The notes below the pieces were generated by a model. It did not search any database, was not told where the DNA came from, and worked only from the letters and a program-made list of their open reading frames with translations. A stretch of 64,000 nucleotides of DNA from Paramecium sonneborni (Eukaryota; Ciliophora; Oligohymenophorea; Peniculida; Parameciidae), in NCBI GenBank assembly GCA_905182985.1, contig CAJJDN010000147.1, positions 1 through 64,000 of the forward strand, given 5' to 3'. Made by a program: the position numbers and the translations under genes. Position 1 is the first letter of the stretch. Each line of letters begins with the position of its first letter. Positions 37,765 through 49,994 of this stretch are shown in pieces.

Positions 37765-39698
37765 ATTTTGAAAAAATTAACAATATTACATAAAACAACA
37801 ATTTCCGATCTTATTAATAAAAAGATGTAGGATGATTATGTTTTTGGAATAATATTAATAATGAATGTGTAGAGCTGATACATATGATAAATTATCTGCT
37901 TCATTAAAGAAAGATAAAGATTTCAATGAGAAATGATGATGCTTGTATAAAATTTAGAAAAGATGGAATTTGTACAACAAAAGAGGAGGGTAGTTGTGTC
38001 ACTAGAACTAGTTGTTAAGCAGCAAAAATAAGGGAAGCTTGTGTTAAAATTTGAAGGATTTTCATGTTTAGGGATGGATAAAATTGTTTAGACAAAATAA
38101 TTTAAATGCACCAAAAACATTGATTACAAATTCTGAATATGATGAATTTTGAGAAAAAACATGTGAATATGTTGCAACATCTTTATTAACTAATGAAGAA
38201 TAAGAAGCTTATTTATAAGGTCATAATTGTATTACATAAACTGGAGGTTGATTTACTACTTAAAATATTTTGGAAGCAAGATATTTATAGAATATAATGT
38301 AATTGGGATAAAGTTAATTTGAATTAAAGAGGGAAGATCATGTTGGTATTAAATATAAAAATATTCAGGTAGTTATTCAGTAAATAGATTACTTTCTGCA
38401 AGCCATACAATAACATAGAATGATTGTTAATTATTTTTTCGATACATGTATTGCTAATTCAACAAATAAAGAATGCATAGAGAAAACATGTGAAGATTCT
38501 CTTCTTTAAACAGATTGTTTTATGAATGTCTTAAGTAATTAAGCATGTGTGTGGATTGAAAAATGTTATTAAAAGTAATTTGACTTTGCTTCTAAGGCAA
38601 CTACTCATCAAGAATGTTAAATATATAAATAAAGTTTTAAAATTAATAATAATATTATTGATAATTTATTAGTAATGTTGTTTATAATCAATGTAGAGAT
38701 AAGAGTTGTTCCACTGCATTGTTTTGATTCTCCTGATAGTTAATTGTTTTATACAGATCAAGAAAGTTCAATTTATTAAAGTAATCAAAAATGCTCAGAT
38801 GATAAGATGATAAGAGATCAGGATAATGTCATAAAACTATATAAAATTAAACAACAAAAGATGATTGTAAAATGGATTATAGATAAATGTTATTCAATAC
38901 AATATTCAATATCATAACCTTGTTCAATGTTAAAAGGATCTAAATATATGTATTAAAAGTTTAATGATGGTTGTACAAATACAGATTCAGCTAATTCTTT
39001 AACTCCTTGTTTTTTAGTTTAATAGTTAAAAATAGGATCATAATTAACTTTTCGAGATTGTTAACAATTAGATATATAATATTCTGTGAAAATAGATGGT
39101 ACTTGATCTATGAATGTACATACTACTTGTTAAACCTATGGATCATAATCAATAGGTGTATAATTAATACTGCTACTCCACCATATTGTTAACTTTAACA
39201 TAGGCATCTGAATGCAAAAATGTTAAGTATTGATGGTAGTTGATATGTTCTTCTATAATTGGACTTACAAAGGAATAAATTATATTTTATGATGTACATC
39301 AAAAATAAACTAGATGTGATCTTTATTTTACTAAAACTTCTTGTTCTTATTCTACAGCAACAGGAAGTGCATATAAATGTGTTTCGAATGCAACAGTATG
39401 TCTTACTATCTAGCAAAAATTTTTGAATATAGTTTGCTTATAGAATAGGAAATCATCTAACTGATATTAAATGTTATTCTTATTATTCGGATGTAGAGTA
39501 AATCGTTCAGGGTTAGCTTGTTAATAGATGCTTAGAGTTTGTAATAAATACACGAGTATAAAAATGTTCTAAATCATCAGCATAAGATTTGTATGGAATC
39601 CTGATGTATTTGGAATTAAATGTATTCTAATTACAAGTACAATTTTTAACGATGCTGAATGTTCGTCGAATGCTTCTGCTTTGTATATTTAAATTATA
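37765..39698. repeat. Unmerged contig overlap 4, left copy
   Basis: These 1,934 nt recur at 39,780-41,713 with offset 2,015. After 39,698 the left copy diverges into an 80-nt tail before the N. Confidence 0.93.
37820..39698 (+). pseudogene. Surface (immobilization) antigen pseudogene, left copy
   Basis: Plus-strand segments show the spaced-cysteine pattern of Paramecium GPI-anchored surface antigens: DGICTTKEEGSCVTRTSC, TCIANSTNKECIEKTCED, TDCFMNVLSNQACVWIEKC and TSCSYSTATGSAYKCVS. These proteins coat cell and cilia and are expressed one at a time. Here the segments lie in different frames with several TGA codons (for example after ITQTGG), and no continuous reading exists. It is therefore a pseudogene. 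Subtelomeric regions are typical homes of this family, although this copy lies about 38 kb in. Confidence 0.75.
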
Positions 39699-39778
39699 CA
39701 ACCATATCTTTTATCAAAAAAAATATGCTAAAAAAATTTAAATATTAATATTTAAATTTAAAAAAATAATTTTATTTA
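39699..39778. other. 80-nt unique tail at a contig end (candidate start of a retained IES)
   Basis: Past the shared sequence the left contig continues for 80 nt that are absent from the right copy. The divergence point is a TA (39,697-39,698), and the first eight bases from that TA read TACAACCA, seven of eight agreeing with the IES end consensus TAYAGYNR. The tail is AT-rich and non-coding. It may be the beginning of an unexcised IES or simply contig-end noise. Confidence 0.4.
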
Positions 39779-39779
39779 N
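39779..39779. other. Single-N contig join
   Basis: Placeholder between overlapping contigs. Confidence 0.9.
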
Positions 39780-41713
39780 ATTTTGAAAAAATTAACAATA
39801 TTACATAAAACAACAATTTCCGATCTTATTAATAAAAAGATGTAGGATGATTATGTTTTTGGAATAATATTAATAATGAATGTGTAGAGCTGATACATAT
39901 GATAAATTATCTGCTTCATTAAAGAAAGATAAAGATTTCAATGAGAAATGATGATGCTTGTATAAAATTTAGAAAAGATGGAATTTGTACAACAAAAGAG
40001 GAGGGTAGTTGTGTCACTAGAACTAGTTGTTAAGCAGCAAAAATAAGGGAAGCTTGTGTTAAAATTTGAAGGATTTTCATGTTTAGGGATGGATAAAATT
40101 GTTTAGACAAAATAATTTAAATGCACCAAAAACATTGATTACAAATTCTGAATATGATGAATTTTGAGAAAAAACATGTGAATATGTTGCAACATCTTTA
40201 TTAACTAATGAAGAATAAGAAGCTTATTTATAAGGTCATAATTGTATTACATAAACTGGAGGTTGATTTACTACTTAAAATATTTTGGAAGCAAGATATT
40301 TATAGAATATAATGTAATTGGGATAAAGTTAATTTGAATTAAAGAGGGAAGATCATGTTGGTATTAAATATAAAAATATTCAGGTAGTTATTCAGTAAAT
40401 AGATTACTTTCTGCAAGCCATACAATAACATAGAATGATTGTTAATTATTTTTTCGATACATGTATTGCTAATTCAACAAATAAAGAATGCATAGAGAAA
40501 ACATGTGAAGATTCTCTTCTTTAAACAGATTGTTTTATGAATGTCTTAAGTAATTAAGCATGTGTGTGGATTGAAAAATGTTATTAAAAGTAATTTGACT
40601 TTGCTTCTAAGGCAACTACTCATCAAGAATGTTAAATATATAAATAAAGTTTTAAAATTAATAATAATATTATTGATAATTTATTAGTAATGTTGTTTAT
40701 AATCAATGTAGAGATAAGAGTTGTTCCACTGCATTGTTTTGATTCTCCTGATAGTTAATTGTTTTATACAGATCAAGAAAGTTCAATTTATTAAAGTAAT
40801 CAAAAATGCTCAGATGATAAGATGATAAGAGATCAGGATAATGTCATAAAACTATATAAAATTAAACAACAAAAGATGATTGTAAAATGGATTATAGATA
40901 AATGTTATTCAATACAATATTCAATATCATAACCTTGTTCAATGTTAAAAGGATCTAAATATATGTATTAAAAGTTTAATGATGGTTGTACAAATACAGA
41001 TTCAGCTAATTCTTTAACTCCTTGTTTTTTAGTTTAATAGTTAAAAATAGGATCATAATTAACTTTTCGAGATTGTTAACAATTAGATATATAATATTCT
41101 GTGAAAATAGATGGTACTTGATCTATGAATGTACATACTACTTGTTAAACCTATGGATCATAATCAATAGGTGTATAATTAATACTGCTACTCCACCATA
41201 TTGTTAACTTTAACATAGGCATCTGAATGCAAAAATGTTAAGTATTGATGGTAGTTGATATGTTCTTCTATAATTGGACTTACAAAGGAATAAATTATAT
41301 TTTATGATGTACATCAAAAATAAACTAGATGTGATCTTTATTTTACTAAAACTTCTTGTTCTTATTCTACAGCAACAGGAAGTGCATATAAATGTGTTTC
41401 GAATGCAACAGTATGTCTTACTATCTAGCAAAAATTTTTGAATATAGTTTGCTTATAGAATAGGAAATCATCTAACTGATATTAAATGTTATTCTTATTA
41501 TTCGGATGTAGAGTAAATCGTTCAGGGTTAGCTTGTTAATAGATGCTTAGAGTTTGTAATAAATACACGAGTATAAAAATGTTCTAAATCATCAGCATAA
41601 GATTTGTATGGAATCCTGATGTATTTGGAATTAAATGTATTCTAATTACAAGTACAATTTTTAACGATGCTGAATGTTCGTCGAATGCTTCTGCTTTGTA
41701 TATTTAAATTATA
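39780..41713. repeat. Unmerged contig overlap 4, right copy
   Basis: Second copy of 37,765-39,698, continuous on its right with the small Cys-rich gene region. Confidence 0.93.
39835..41713 (+). pseudogene. Surface antigen pseudogene, right (assembly-duplicate) copy
   Basis: Same pseudogene as at 37,820-39,698, seen again through the contig overlap. It should be counted once. Confidence 0.72.
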
Positions 41714-41899
41714 TGATAATTATTATAACAAATGAGTGGAAATGATGTTACATATTAAGAAATGCTTGCTAACCTTATTCTGGTTATGTAGAGTATGTAA
41801 GATTTTTTATTGATAAAATAATTTGCTGATCTAAAACACTAAATCTCTTTTAAAAACATAATTTGATAACTCTAAAATAATTAAATATGAAATATTTAA

Positions 41900-42274
41900 T
41901 CAATTCCATCTCTTTAAAATCTCAGAGTTGAAACACATCATCCAAGAAATCATATCATTATCTGTTAGATTCACTTTGACTTACATTAGACTCTATGCAT
42001 ATGCCATTATAAATTATGATGCTCCCTTAAACATATAAGAAGTATAAGATTATTTTGCCTTATCGCATTAAAAGGTGACATCTTTAATGAACTCTACTTG
42101 ACAGTTACAGATTACATCACCATATTTTGTGATAAACCGAGGTGCTCCACATTTTATATGATACCAAGTTCTCGGTTCATTAGATTGACAAACACAATGA
42201 GAAGGGCAAGAAATTTACAAAGGCAAACCTATTCTATTTTTAAGTTCTTCTTTTGGTTAACTTGAAACAGACAT
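41900..42274 (-). CDS. Small Cys-rich protein (124 aa), probable zinc-binding
   Basis: An intronless minus-strand frame runs from ATG at 42,274 to TGA at 41,900-41,902, 125 codons in all. The centre carries a compact Cys/His set, SCPSHCVCQSNEPRTWYHIK then CG and VICNCQVEF, plausible zinc ligands (C-x3-C-x-C ... H-x2-C ... C-x-C). The rest is mixed and has no signal peptide or membrane span. The frame is clean and codon use is like real genes, so it is likely functional. I do not recognise the family. It follows the surface-antigen pseudogene on the opposite strand, with no visible link. Confidence 0.7.
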
Positions 42275-43750
42275 GCAAAATAATGTAATAACAACAAAAA
42301 TTTATCAGCTTTCAATATAATATAATTCTATTAAATAATCACTATTTTGTTCTATTCAATATAAATAATTTTGAATGTTTCAAAGTTTAAGTTGGGTTCT
42401 ACACCCATGCAATAATTTCAATGATTTTAGGTTAAAAATACAAGCTGTAGATTATTTAATTGTAACTAACATAATATTCATTTGAAAAAAGAATGAGAAG
42501 AATCAGAACATTTAAATTCTTAAAAGTAAATATTTTAAAATTTTATTATCCTTTATTCTTTATTCTTTCCTTTCATCATATGAGCAGATCACATTTTATT
42601 ATCATAATTATAATCAAATTTTAAAATTTTATCTTTCATTTAATCCTCTAATCCAGGATTAAGTGCTCGTTTTTAATTTTTATTTCTGTAAAATTAATAC
42701 TAATATCATATTTATGTCCATAAAAAATATTGCTTTTTAACAATTTTCAACATACAATTTAATTTGGTATATGGTTTTGACAATAATATTTAATTTTTTC
42801 ATTAATGAAACTAACAATAATGATTAGTTTAATATGTAAGTGGATTCTTTTCACGTTAATGTTTATGACATCAATAATTTTGTTTTGATATGATTCAACT
42901 AATTTGATGTTATTTTTAGCATATTTATTTATAAAAGAAATTATATATAAAATAATTAACAAATTTATATAAATCTGATTTTCAATTTAAACTAGTAATA
43001 ACTCTATAAGAATATTCAGAATAACATAATTGCTTGATCTTATATATTTGTATGTTAAAGTTCATGGGTGATATTTATGAGCTATTTTCAACTAATCATC
43101 ATATATGGTTTCAAATTACCTCACTATTACTTATTCAAATGGATATCCATTTCATAAAGCATTATTTTTATTGTAATTAGTCTAAATTCCTTTTAATTAA
43201 TCTAATTAAGTAATTAAATTATAATACATTTTAAGTTCCCAAGAATTTGTGTCTGTTATCAAGGAGGATATTGCTCCAAGAAATATCATTGAGGATATTT
43301 AAACTTTGAGCTTTATTTTATTAGATTAATTTTCTCTTTAATTTAGATTGTTGAAACTCAAAGTTAAATTATTAATTTATTCTTGCTTTGGAATTATTTA
43401 AATTTTATTGATAATTGAAAATACTAATTTTCATTATTCTATTTTAGAATTTTCAGAGTAACTTAGAACATTATTAATAATCTTAATAAATTCAGTATAT
43501 AGGGAATGCATTTTTTATTGAAATAAAGTATATTTAATTTCATCCACATTCTTTCAACCACCAAAATGAAGGATTATTTTTTTTTAAAATTGTTCTTCAA
43601 CTTATCAATATTTTCAAAAAGTAAAAAATTTAATCAAAATTAAAAAACATAAATCAAAAATAATAAGTTGAGAAAAAGCTCTACAGAAAATTGATCTATC
43701 TAATAAAATATTCTATTCTATGATATATTTTATTCTATGTAATTATATTT
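42275..43750. other. Intergenic region, nothing recognised
   Basis: About 1.5 kb of AT-rich sequence between two minus-strand genes. No supported gene, repeat or RNA. Confidence 0.5.
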
Positions 43751-45082
43751 TCATTTCTTTTTAAGAGCTTCTAAGCATTCATCTTAATATTAGATTTAAA
43801 ATATACTTTTTCTTTCTTTAACCCACTAATTATTAGGAATGATTTTCAAAGCTTTATCATACAATATCAAAGCTTCTTAATATTAATGTTGATCTTGATA
43901 AACATTGTCCTAAAAATGTATAATAATCTACCTTTAATTTTTAAAGAATCAAAGTGATTAGAATTTATTGATAAAGATTAATCTAAGACTGCCATGGCTT
44001 CTTTATACTTTTTCAATAATCTTAAGGAATTACCTTTAATATTTAGATATATAAATACCTTTAGTAGAAAAAGAATTGCAATGCTTAGGATCAATCTCCA
44101 AGGCTTTATCTGCCCATATAATTGCCTCATTATATTAAGCAAGCATTTTTAGACATTCCGCTAACACATAAAATAGTAAATCTACCTTTGGTATTCAATG
44201 TGAATTAATTTTTAGGATCAATCTCCAAAACTTTATCTGCCCATATAATTGCTTCATTATATTGATCAAGACCTCTTAAGCATTCAGCTAAAATTTATAA
44301 TCATGTTTCTACCTTTGCAAAATAATGAGAATTAATGTTTAGAATTAAGCTCCAAAGCTTTATCTACCTATACAATTGCTTCTTTATATTGATTAAGCAT
44401 CCGTAAGCATTCAGCTAACACATACAATAGTAATACTACCTTTACTATACAATGCTAATTAGTGTTATTAATTCAAAATTAATGCTTAATCTAAAATATT
44501 TATAGCTTCTTTAAAATTCTTTTCATTCCAATATAATTTATAGCCTAAATAATAATTTTGTTTACCTTTTTTATATAATTCTTCAGATTTCTGGATATCT
44601 TAAGCTGAGATTTGATAATAATTCAATTAAGTTAATTTTAAGTCTTCATATACATTTTTTAATGAATCTTGAAAATTATTTGAAGCTTAAGTCATTTAAA
44701 TATCAATTTTTGATACAAATGAATTGAATAGGATAGTTTCTGTGAAAAAAGAATTCATTTAACTCAGATTAAATTTAAGGAATTATTCTTTGGATCTTTG
44801 ATATTTATTTCTAATTCCTAGAATTAATGAATTAAATTATTGGTATAATGAATCCATCAATTACTTCAATTTATTAATTAAATGATCACATTCTTTCTCA
44901 ACTTTTTCAATACGCTCAAACAAATTTGGTAATTCATATTGATTTTGATGATGAGGAGAATGGATTCCATTTCTATTGCATTCCATACAATATAATCTAT
45001 TTTCTTTACAAGTTCTATCAAAGCAAACAAGTTTTACATTGTTATCATGTAAAATACATTTTATTTCTATTTCTTGATTCAT
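43751..45082 (-). CDS. B-box zinc finger protein with TPR repeats, one TPR per exon
   Basis: ATG at 45,082 starts MNQEIEIKCILHDNNVKL. A B-box follows (KCILHD, CFDRTCKENRLYCMECNR, HSPHH), then a coiled coil. TPR repeats then begin (YKEAIVQVDKALELNSKH, YNEAIIWADKALEIDPKH). Introns of 21-25 nt lie at 44,545-44,565, 44,415-44,439, 44,288-44,312, 44,161-44,185, 44,034-44,058 and 43,910-43,931. The exons between them are 105, 102, 102, 102 and 102 nt, one repeat each, in the same phase as the two larger TPR genes. The last exon needs a frame change to read its TPR and reach the TGA at 43,751. The direct frame stops at 43,858. B-box proteins usually bind ubiquitin-pathway partners, but no RING is seen here. 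Confidence 0.78.
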
Positions 45083-47814
45083 TATTTTTATTAATATTAT
45101 TTCAATTTCTATTAAAATTTATTTTGCATAGAGAATATTAAAATTAGCAAATATCAACAATTATTTTCAATTATTAATAATGTTGTATGAAATACATATC
45201 AAATAAATAGAGGTGTGTATTTATTTATCAAAATTATGTTAAGTGGATATCTAAAAGTAATACTTCTAAGCATACCATAAATATTATATTAGAATGAATT
45301 AGTTTTAATGATTAATAATATTTTAGAATGAATTTTACATTAAATAAATACATTAAAAATAAATATTAGTTTAGACAACATTTAAATCATTTATGAGCAT
45401 TTTAGAAACAAACCATTAAATAATTGAATTATGAGAAAATTAAAAAAAGGTTAATTAGATTGTAAATGATTTGAGTTTGAGACGGTTTCAATTGTACTAA
45501 TAAGAATAAGATTACCATATATATATCTTGTATTTGAAAATTTTATACAAGAAGAATTTGATGAGAAGTGTTTAGAATAAATTGTTGATTAAGCCTTTTT
45601 TAGATTCAAAAAATTAGGATAACTAATTTCGAGCATTTATAAGTTTTTATTAAAATTGTTTATCATATCAGTTAACCCATCTATCATAAATAAGTATTAT
45701 AATCTAAAATTAAAATCTTTTATTTAAATTAATTTTAACTTTTTTCCAATTTCTCTACTGAATTTAGACACATAAACAAAAAAATTAATAAATATCATCA
45801 AATTATTAGTTTATCAATATTATTTGGTTGAGAGAAAATACTAAGTTAATCTTCTTATTAATTAATAAAATTGAGTAGACTATTTGTATAAATAGAAACT
45901 ATCTATAACACTACAACACGAACATAAAATTAAGATGTAGAATTTTGCTTTTGAAATTTATTAAATTTTGTGGATTTTTTGGATAAGTAATTAAAATAAA
46001 AACAAAAAAGTTAATTATTTTATTTTCTTAATATTTCAACTTTCCATCTTTTACAATTATAAATAGTTTTTTAAATTCATAGTTATTGAAAACTCTTAGA
46101 TCCTATTTTAATTTATCATTTAAATTCATCAAAATTCCTTATTAAAAATAAAAGTTAATTTTGAATAAATTTTTGTAATAACCTAATAATAATCATTATA
46201 TTTCATTTTTTGTGGAAATTTAGAAATACTACGGAACCAATTTAGTTCCGTTTCGATAATTTTTTTATGTTTAATATGATAATATAATATCATTTATTTT
46301 ATAAAACATCTAGATTTAATAATGTTTTTGAAAATTAAATATATTATTTTATTATTTTTGAAACTGCATTCTATCTGCAAATAGACCAAAAAAGCAGGTT
46401 AATCATTTGTTTATTTGTTAAAATGTAATTAAAATGAAAAAAATGTGATTTTGTTCTAGAATTACTTTAGATAAATCGCACTCAGTTAATTATTCAATGA
46501 AATAACACTTAAATAGATTTAATTTCTTAAAAATCATAGAGTTTGTCAGAATAGTTGAATTCATAAGTAAATTTAGCTAGAAATTAAAAGAACATATAAA
46601 AGGGATTCATGTAAACAATTCAATAAACAGAGAGCAAAGACACATAAAAAGAAATTTGGACTTTATTATCATCAAAAATTTTAGAATTATATAGAAATAT
46701 TTAATATCAATATTGACATTGTTAAAAAAGTATAAATGATGGAAATAACAAAATTTAAATTTTGTCCATATATAATTTAAGAATTTAAGTAATCTTTTTT
46801 TGTACTAATCATCAAATTTTAATCATTGAATATTCAACTTTTTCATCAATAAATAAGGATGGTTAAATAAAAAATTAAAGAAATATTTTGGATGCTATAT
46901 TTAATTTCTCTATAAATATGATGGAAGATACTTATATCTATATTGAATTAACTCAATTAATAATTGTTTCAAGAAATCAAATTAAATAATTTTTTGTGAA
47001 GCTATTCTCCTGAGTAATAAAAAGTAATCTTAAAATAAAAGATAATATTAAATTTCTGTTAAAGTGATAATACAATGAAAATATATACAATATAACTAAA
47101 TAAATCATTTGCTTCGATATAATTATATAAAAAATTCCTAATTGTAAAATTGTTTTTGGAAATTGAATTTACAAAATCAATAAAACAAGAAAATTTATTC
47201 ATTTAAGTTTATTATCTCTCATTTAACATCTGTGTTCAAGCATAGTTATTTATTTTTTTGTTTTATTCCTAAGGAGTTTCAGAAGTTCTTTAATATTGAT
47301 TTTATGGTAAATATAAATATAGCCTTAGAAGGATTATCTAATTAATTTAATTATAGATTTTATTAGATAAAAGTTTTTAAACTATAATAAAGAAAATGAA
47401 TTGCATTAGAAAATGATTAGAATTAAATGAAGTAGGCTTAAAGTGTGTTCTAATTTAAGAAAAAGGAATCATCACAAAATTGATAAACTCATTAACTTAA
47501 TTTATGTAATAATAAAAAAGAATAAAGAATAGCAAAATTCTTCATTAATTAGGTTTAAAAAGTATAGTAATTTCTTTTATGTATTAAATTCCAATATTAA
47601 ATTTTTTTTTATTTCAAGCATCCTCTTAATTTTATCTTGCTTCTCTTTCAAAAAAATTTCTATTCCATTTATTTATATTTGAAATTAATTGTGAAAATCT
47701 TCTTGCCAAACTAGAATAGTAATTTATGTTTAATAAATGCAATTCTATTAAGATAATTAATTCTATAAATAATACCCTAAAATTATTTTAATTAATTAAT
47801 ATTATATTGAATAA
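45083..47814. other. Long intergenic region
   Basis: About 2.7 kb between divergent genes. I recognise no coding sequence. It contains a GC-rich hairpin at 46,231-46,251, listed separately. Confidence 0.45.
46231..46251. other. 7-bp inverted repeat with 7-nt loop
   Basis: ACGGAAC and GTTCCGT form a perfect 7-bp stem around a 7-nt loop. Both arms are far more GC-rich than the surrounding DNA. It could be a protein-binding palindrome, or chance. Confidence 0.4.
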
Positions 47815-49271
47815 ATGTAGAATGCAAATAAAATCAAATGGATTTTTTGGATTAGTATTATCTTTCCTCTAGGAAAATAACTAAATCCAATAAATCAAGA
47901 AGAAATGCTAAATTTTTTGGAAGACTAATTATTTAAAGGGAATTGGGAATCTACAAATTTGACAACCAAATAATATAGTTTTCTCGATGTTGATACTGGT
48001 ATAGTCTTTGTAGGCTTGAAGAATCAATTATTATTTTTTAGAATGCGAAATCCTAAATACAAAGACGATAAAATAGTATATGGTATCTTAGAAATTAATA
48101 ATTATAATTAAACCTTAATGTAAAGTTTGAAATAGTTATTTCTATAGGACTTGGAATGATAATGGAGTCATATCTTTAGAAGGCTACAATAATCAGAAAA
48201 CTATTTGGATTGAAAAAAATTGCTCATTACAATATAGTGTTTAAATTATTTTTGAAAATGCAACTTAAATTATATAAAACACTCATATCAAAATTACATT
48301 AAATAATCTAGATACATAAAACTTACATTGCTTGTTTAATTTAAATTTTTCATTAAAATATGACCCATAAGAAGTTTTAGGGTTTAATATTTTTTAGGTT
48401 TGCTATTTATTTTTTTTTTGTACAGAGGTTCTCTTAATTATAGATTAACTTTTTCGTAAAAGACTAAAAATTTCTTATGTATAAATTGTTATTTTTACTT
48501 AGATTTCATATTCAGCGATTATTATTAAAGAATTGTCAATATTTGATCTATATATATTTACATTTGATTCTATTGTAAAAGGAAATATTGAAATTTTTAT
48601 GGTTATGCTCGTAATGTTGTATTCAATATTGATGAATAGTTTGAAGTTTTTTTTGATTTAAAAAAAATTTGAAAATAGGCATTTCATGAGAAAATGTACA
48701 TTTTGGAAAGCAATTTTGATTTGCTCCTTTTAATTAATGTGCTCTTTCTTTTTGATTATCCAATTTTAAAATTATAACTTCCTAAAAGTTATTTTTTCAA
48801 TGATCATATATGCATAAATTATTCATAATGTTAGGGTAAATTGTAAAGAAGACTTTAACATGATTTACATTTTTGGATATTTGTCTCCTCATGTTATACT
48901 TAATGTAAAATAAATAAATTATATAGTCTTATATTTAAATATGTCCAGAGAATAATTATAGTCTCAAGCCTCATTATTTTTTATTCACTTGTCTTTTTTG
49001 TATATATTTCAGTTCCATTTTCCTAATCTATTTATAAAAAATACACGGATCGAGATATCTGATTTCTTGGTGTATTAAAAATAGATTCATAAGATAAGAT
49101 TCTAATCCTTGTCCTTGTTGTCTGAGTGATATGGGAAAACAAGATGAAAATTTAATGCTAGAATAGTTTATAATTACAACTCCTTGCAATCATCAATTTC
49201 ATAATGATTGCTTAGAATAATGGAGATAAAATAAGAATGATTGTCCTGTATGTAGGCATTAGTTTCATTGA
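47815..49271 (+). CDS. Tul1/FLY-like transmembrane RING-H2 ubiquitin ligase (~460 aa)
   Basis: ATG at 47,815 is followed by a signal-anchor (KWIFWISIIFPLG). Introns at 48,120-48,147, 48,374-48,397 and 48,905-48,926 give a coding length of exactly 461 codons to TGA at 49,269-49,271. A lumenal domain contains GNWESTNL and YGILEI. Then come several membrane spans, including the family-typical stretch YAQIIHNVRVNCKEDFNMIY followed by GSRYLISWC. The C-terminal RING-H2 reads CPCCLSDM, TPCNHQFHNDCLEQW, CPVCRHQF. This order matches yeast Tul1 and plant FLY1/2, E3 ligases of Golgi/endosome membranes that ubiquitinate membrane proteins. All eight zinc ligands are present. Confidence 0.87.
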
Positions 49272-49316
49272 TTAAAAAAATTGAAAAATAATTATATCCT
49301 TTTAAATAACCTCTTT

Positions 49317-49948
49317 TTTATCTGAATCGGTTTTATAAAAAAGAATATGATTCTTAGATAGGATTTTCTATTTAGAATCCAAAATCTTTAGCCAAATTGC
49401 CAGATTCTATTGTTTTTATTGAAAAAGATCACCAAATCCTAAATAAAGATGCTTTAATTTGTGTCATACAATAACAACAAAAAAGAAATGTTTAAATTAT
49501 TTTACTTTAGCTCTTAGTATTTAATTCCATTTAATACTTCATTATTTTCTTTTGATTTATATTATTAAAGTAAGATAGAATTAATATTATTCTTGGACCA
49601 ATGGAAAGCTGAAATTTTCTCAATGGATTTAACTATATGAGAGTATTTTTCTAATTCACTCCAAGTATATCCTTTAAATATTTAATTTTGTGACTATTAG
49701 TTATGATATCAAATCATTTAATCTTAGAATCCACTATTATGGTTGATGATTCTGTTGATACATATTCTGGTTAGATAATCTATGCATATGGAGTATTTAA
49801 CCAAAGTTCTAGAATTAAGAGACAAAATTCAATATCAAATAGAGTGGAATATTATATGAAGGTAAGAATACCTTAGTCATTTTCAATCAATTTTCGTTAG
49901 ATTGTGGAATTTAATTCAAATATAATAATAACATTTAAGTGGGATTGA
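49317..49948 (+). CDS. Hypothetical protein with probable introns, left copy
   Basis: Plus-strand coding-like segments read KSLAKLPDSIVFIEKDHQ, then (after a probable short intron) a hydrophobic stretch, then YYSWTNGKLKFSQWIQLYES. A 28-nt GT-AG intron at 49,700-49,727 joins the frame to MVDDSVDTYSGQIIYAYGVF and ends at TGA 49,946-49,948. No family is recognised and the start is not found. The 3' part recurs at 50,747-51,189 because of contig overlap 5. Confidence 0.4.
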
Positions 49949-49994
49949 TGTATAAGAATACTTATTTAAGGAATTTAAGTAACTTATTTAAATA
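49506..49994. repeat. Unmerged contig overlap 5, left copy
   Basis: These 489 nt recur at 50,747-51,235 with offset 1,241, separated only by the N gap. Confidence 0.93.

Noticed and set aside
39195..39416. Minus-strand Cys-rich 73-residue ORF
   Set aside because: Antisense shadow of the surface-antigen pseudogene. The cysteines come from the complementary reading.
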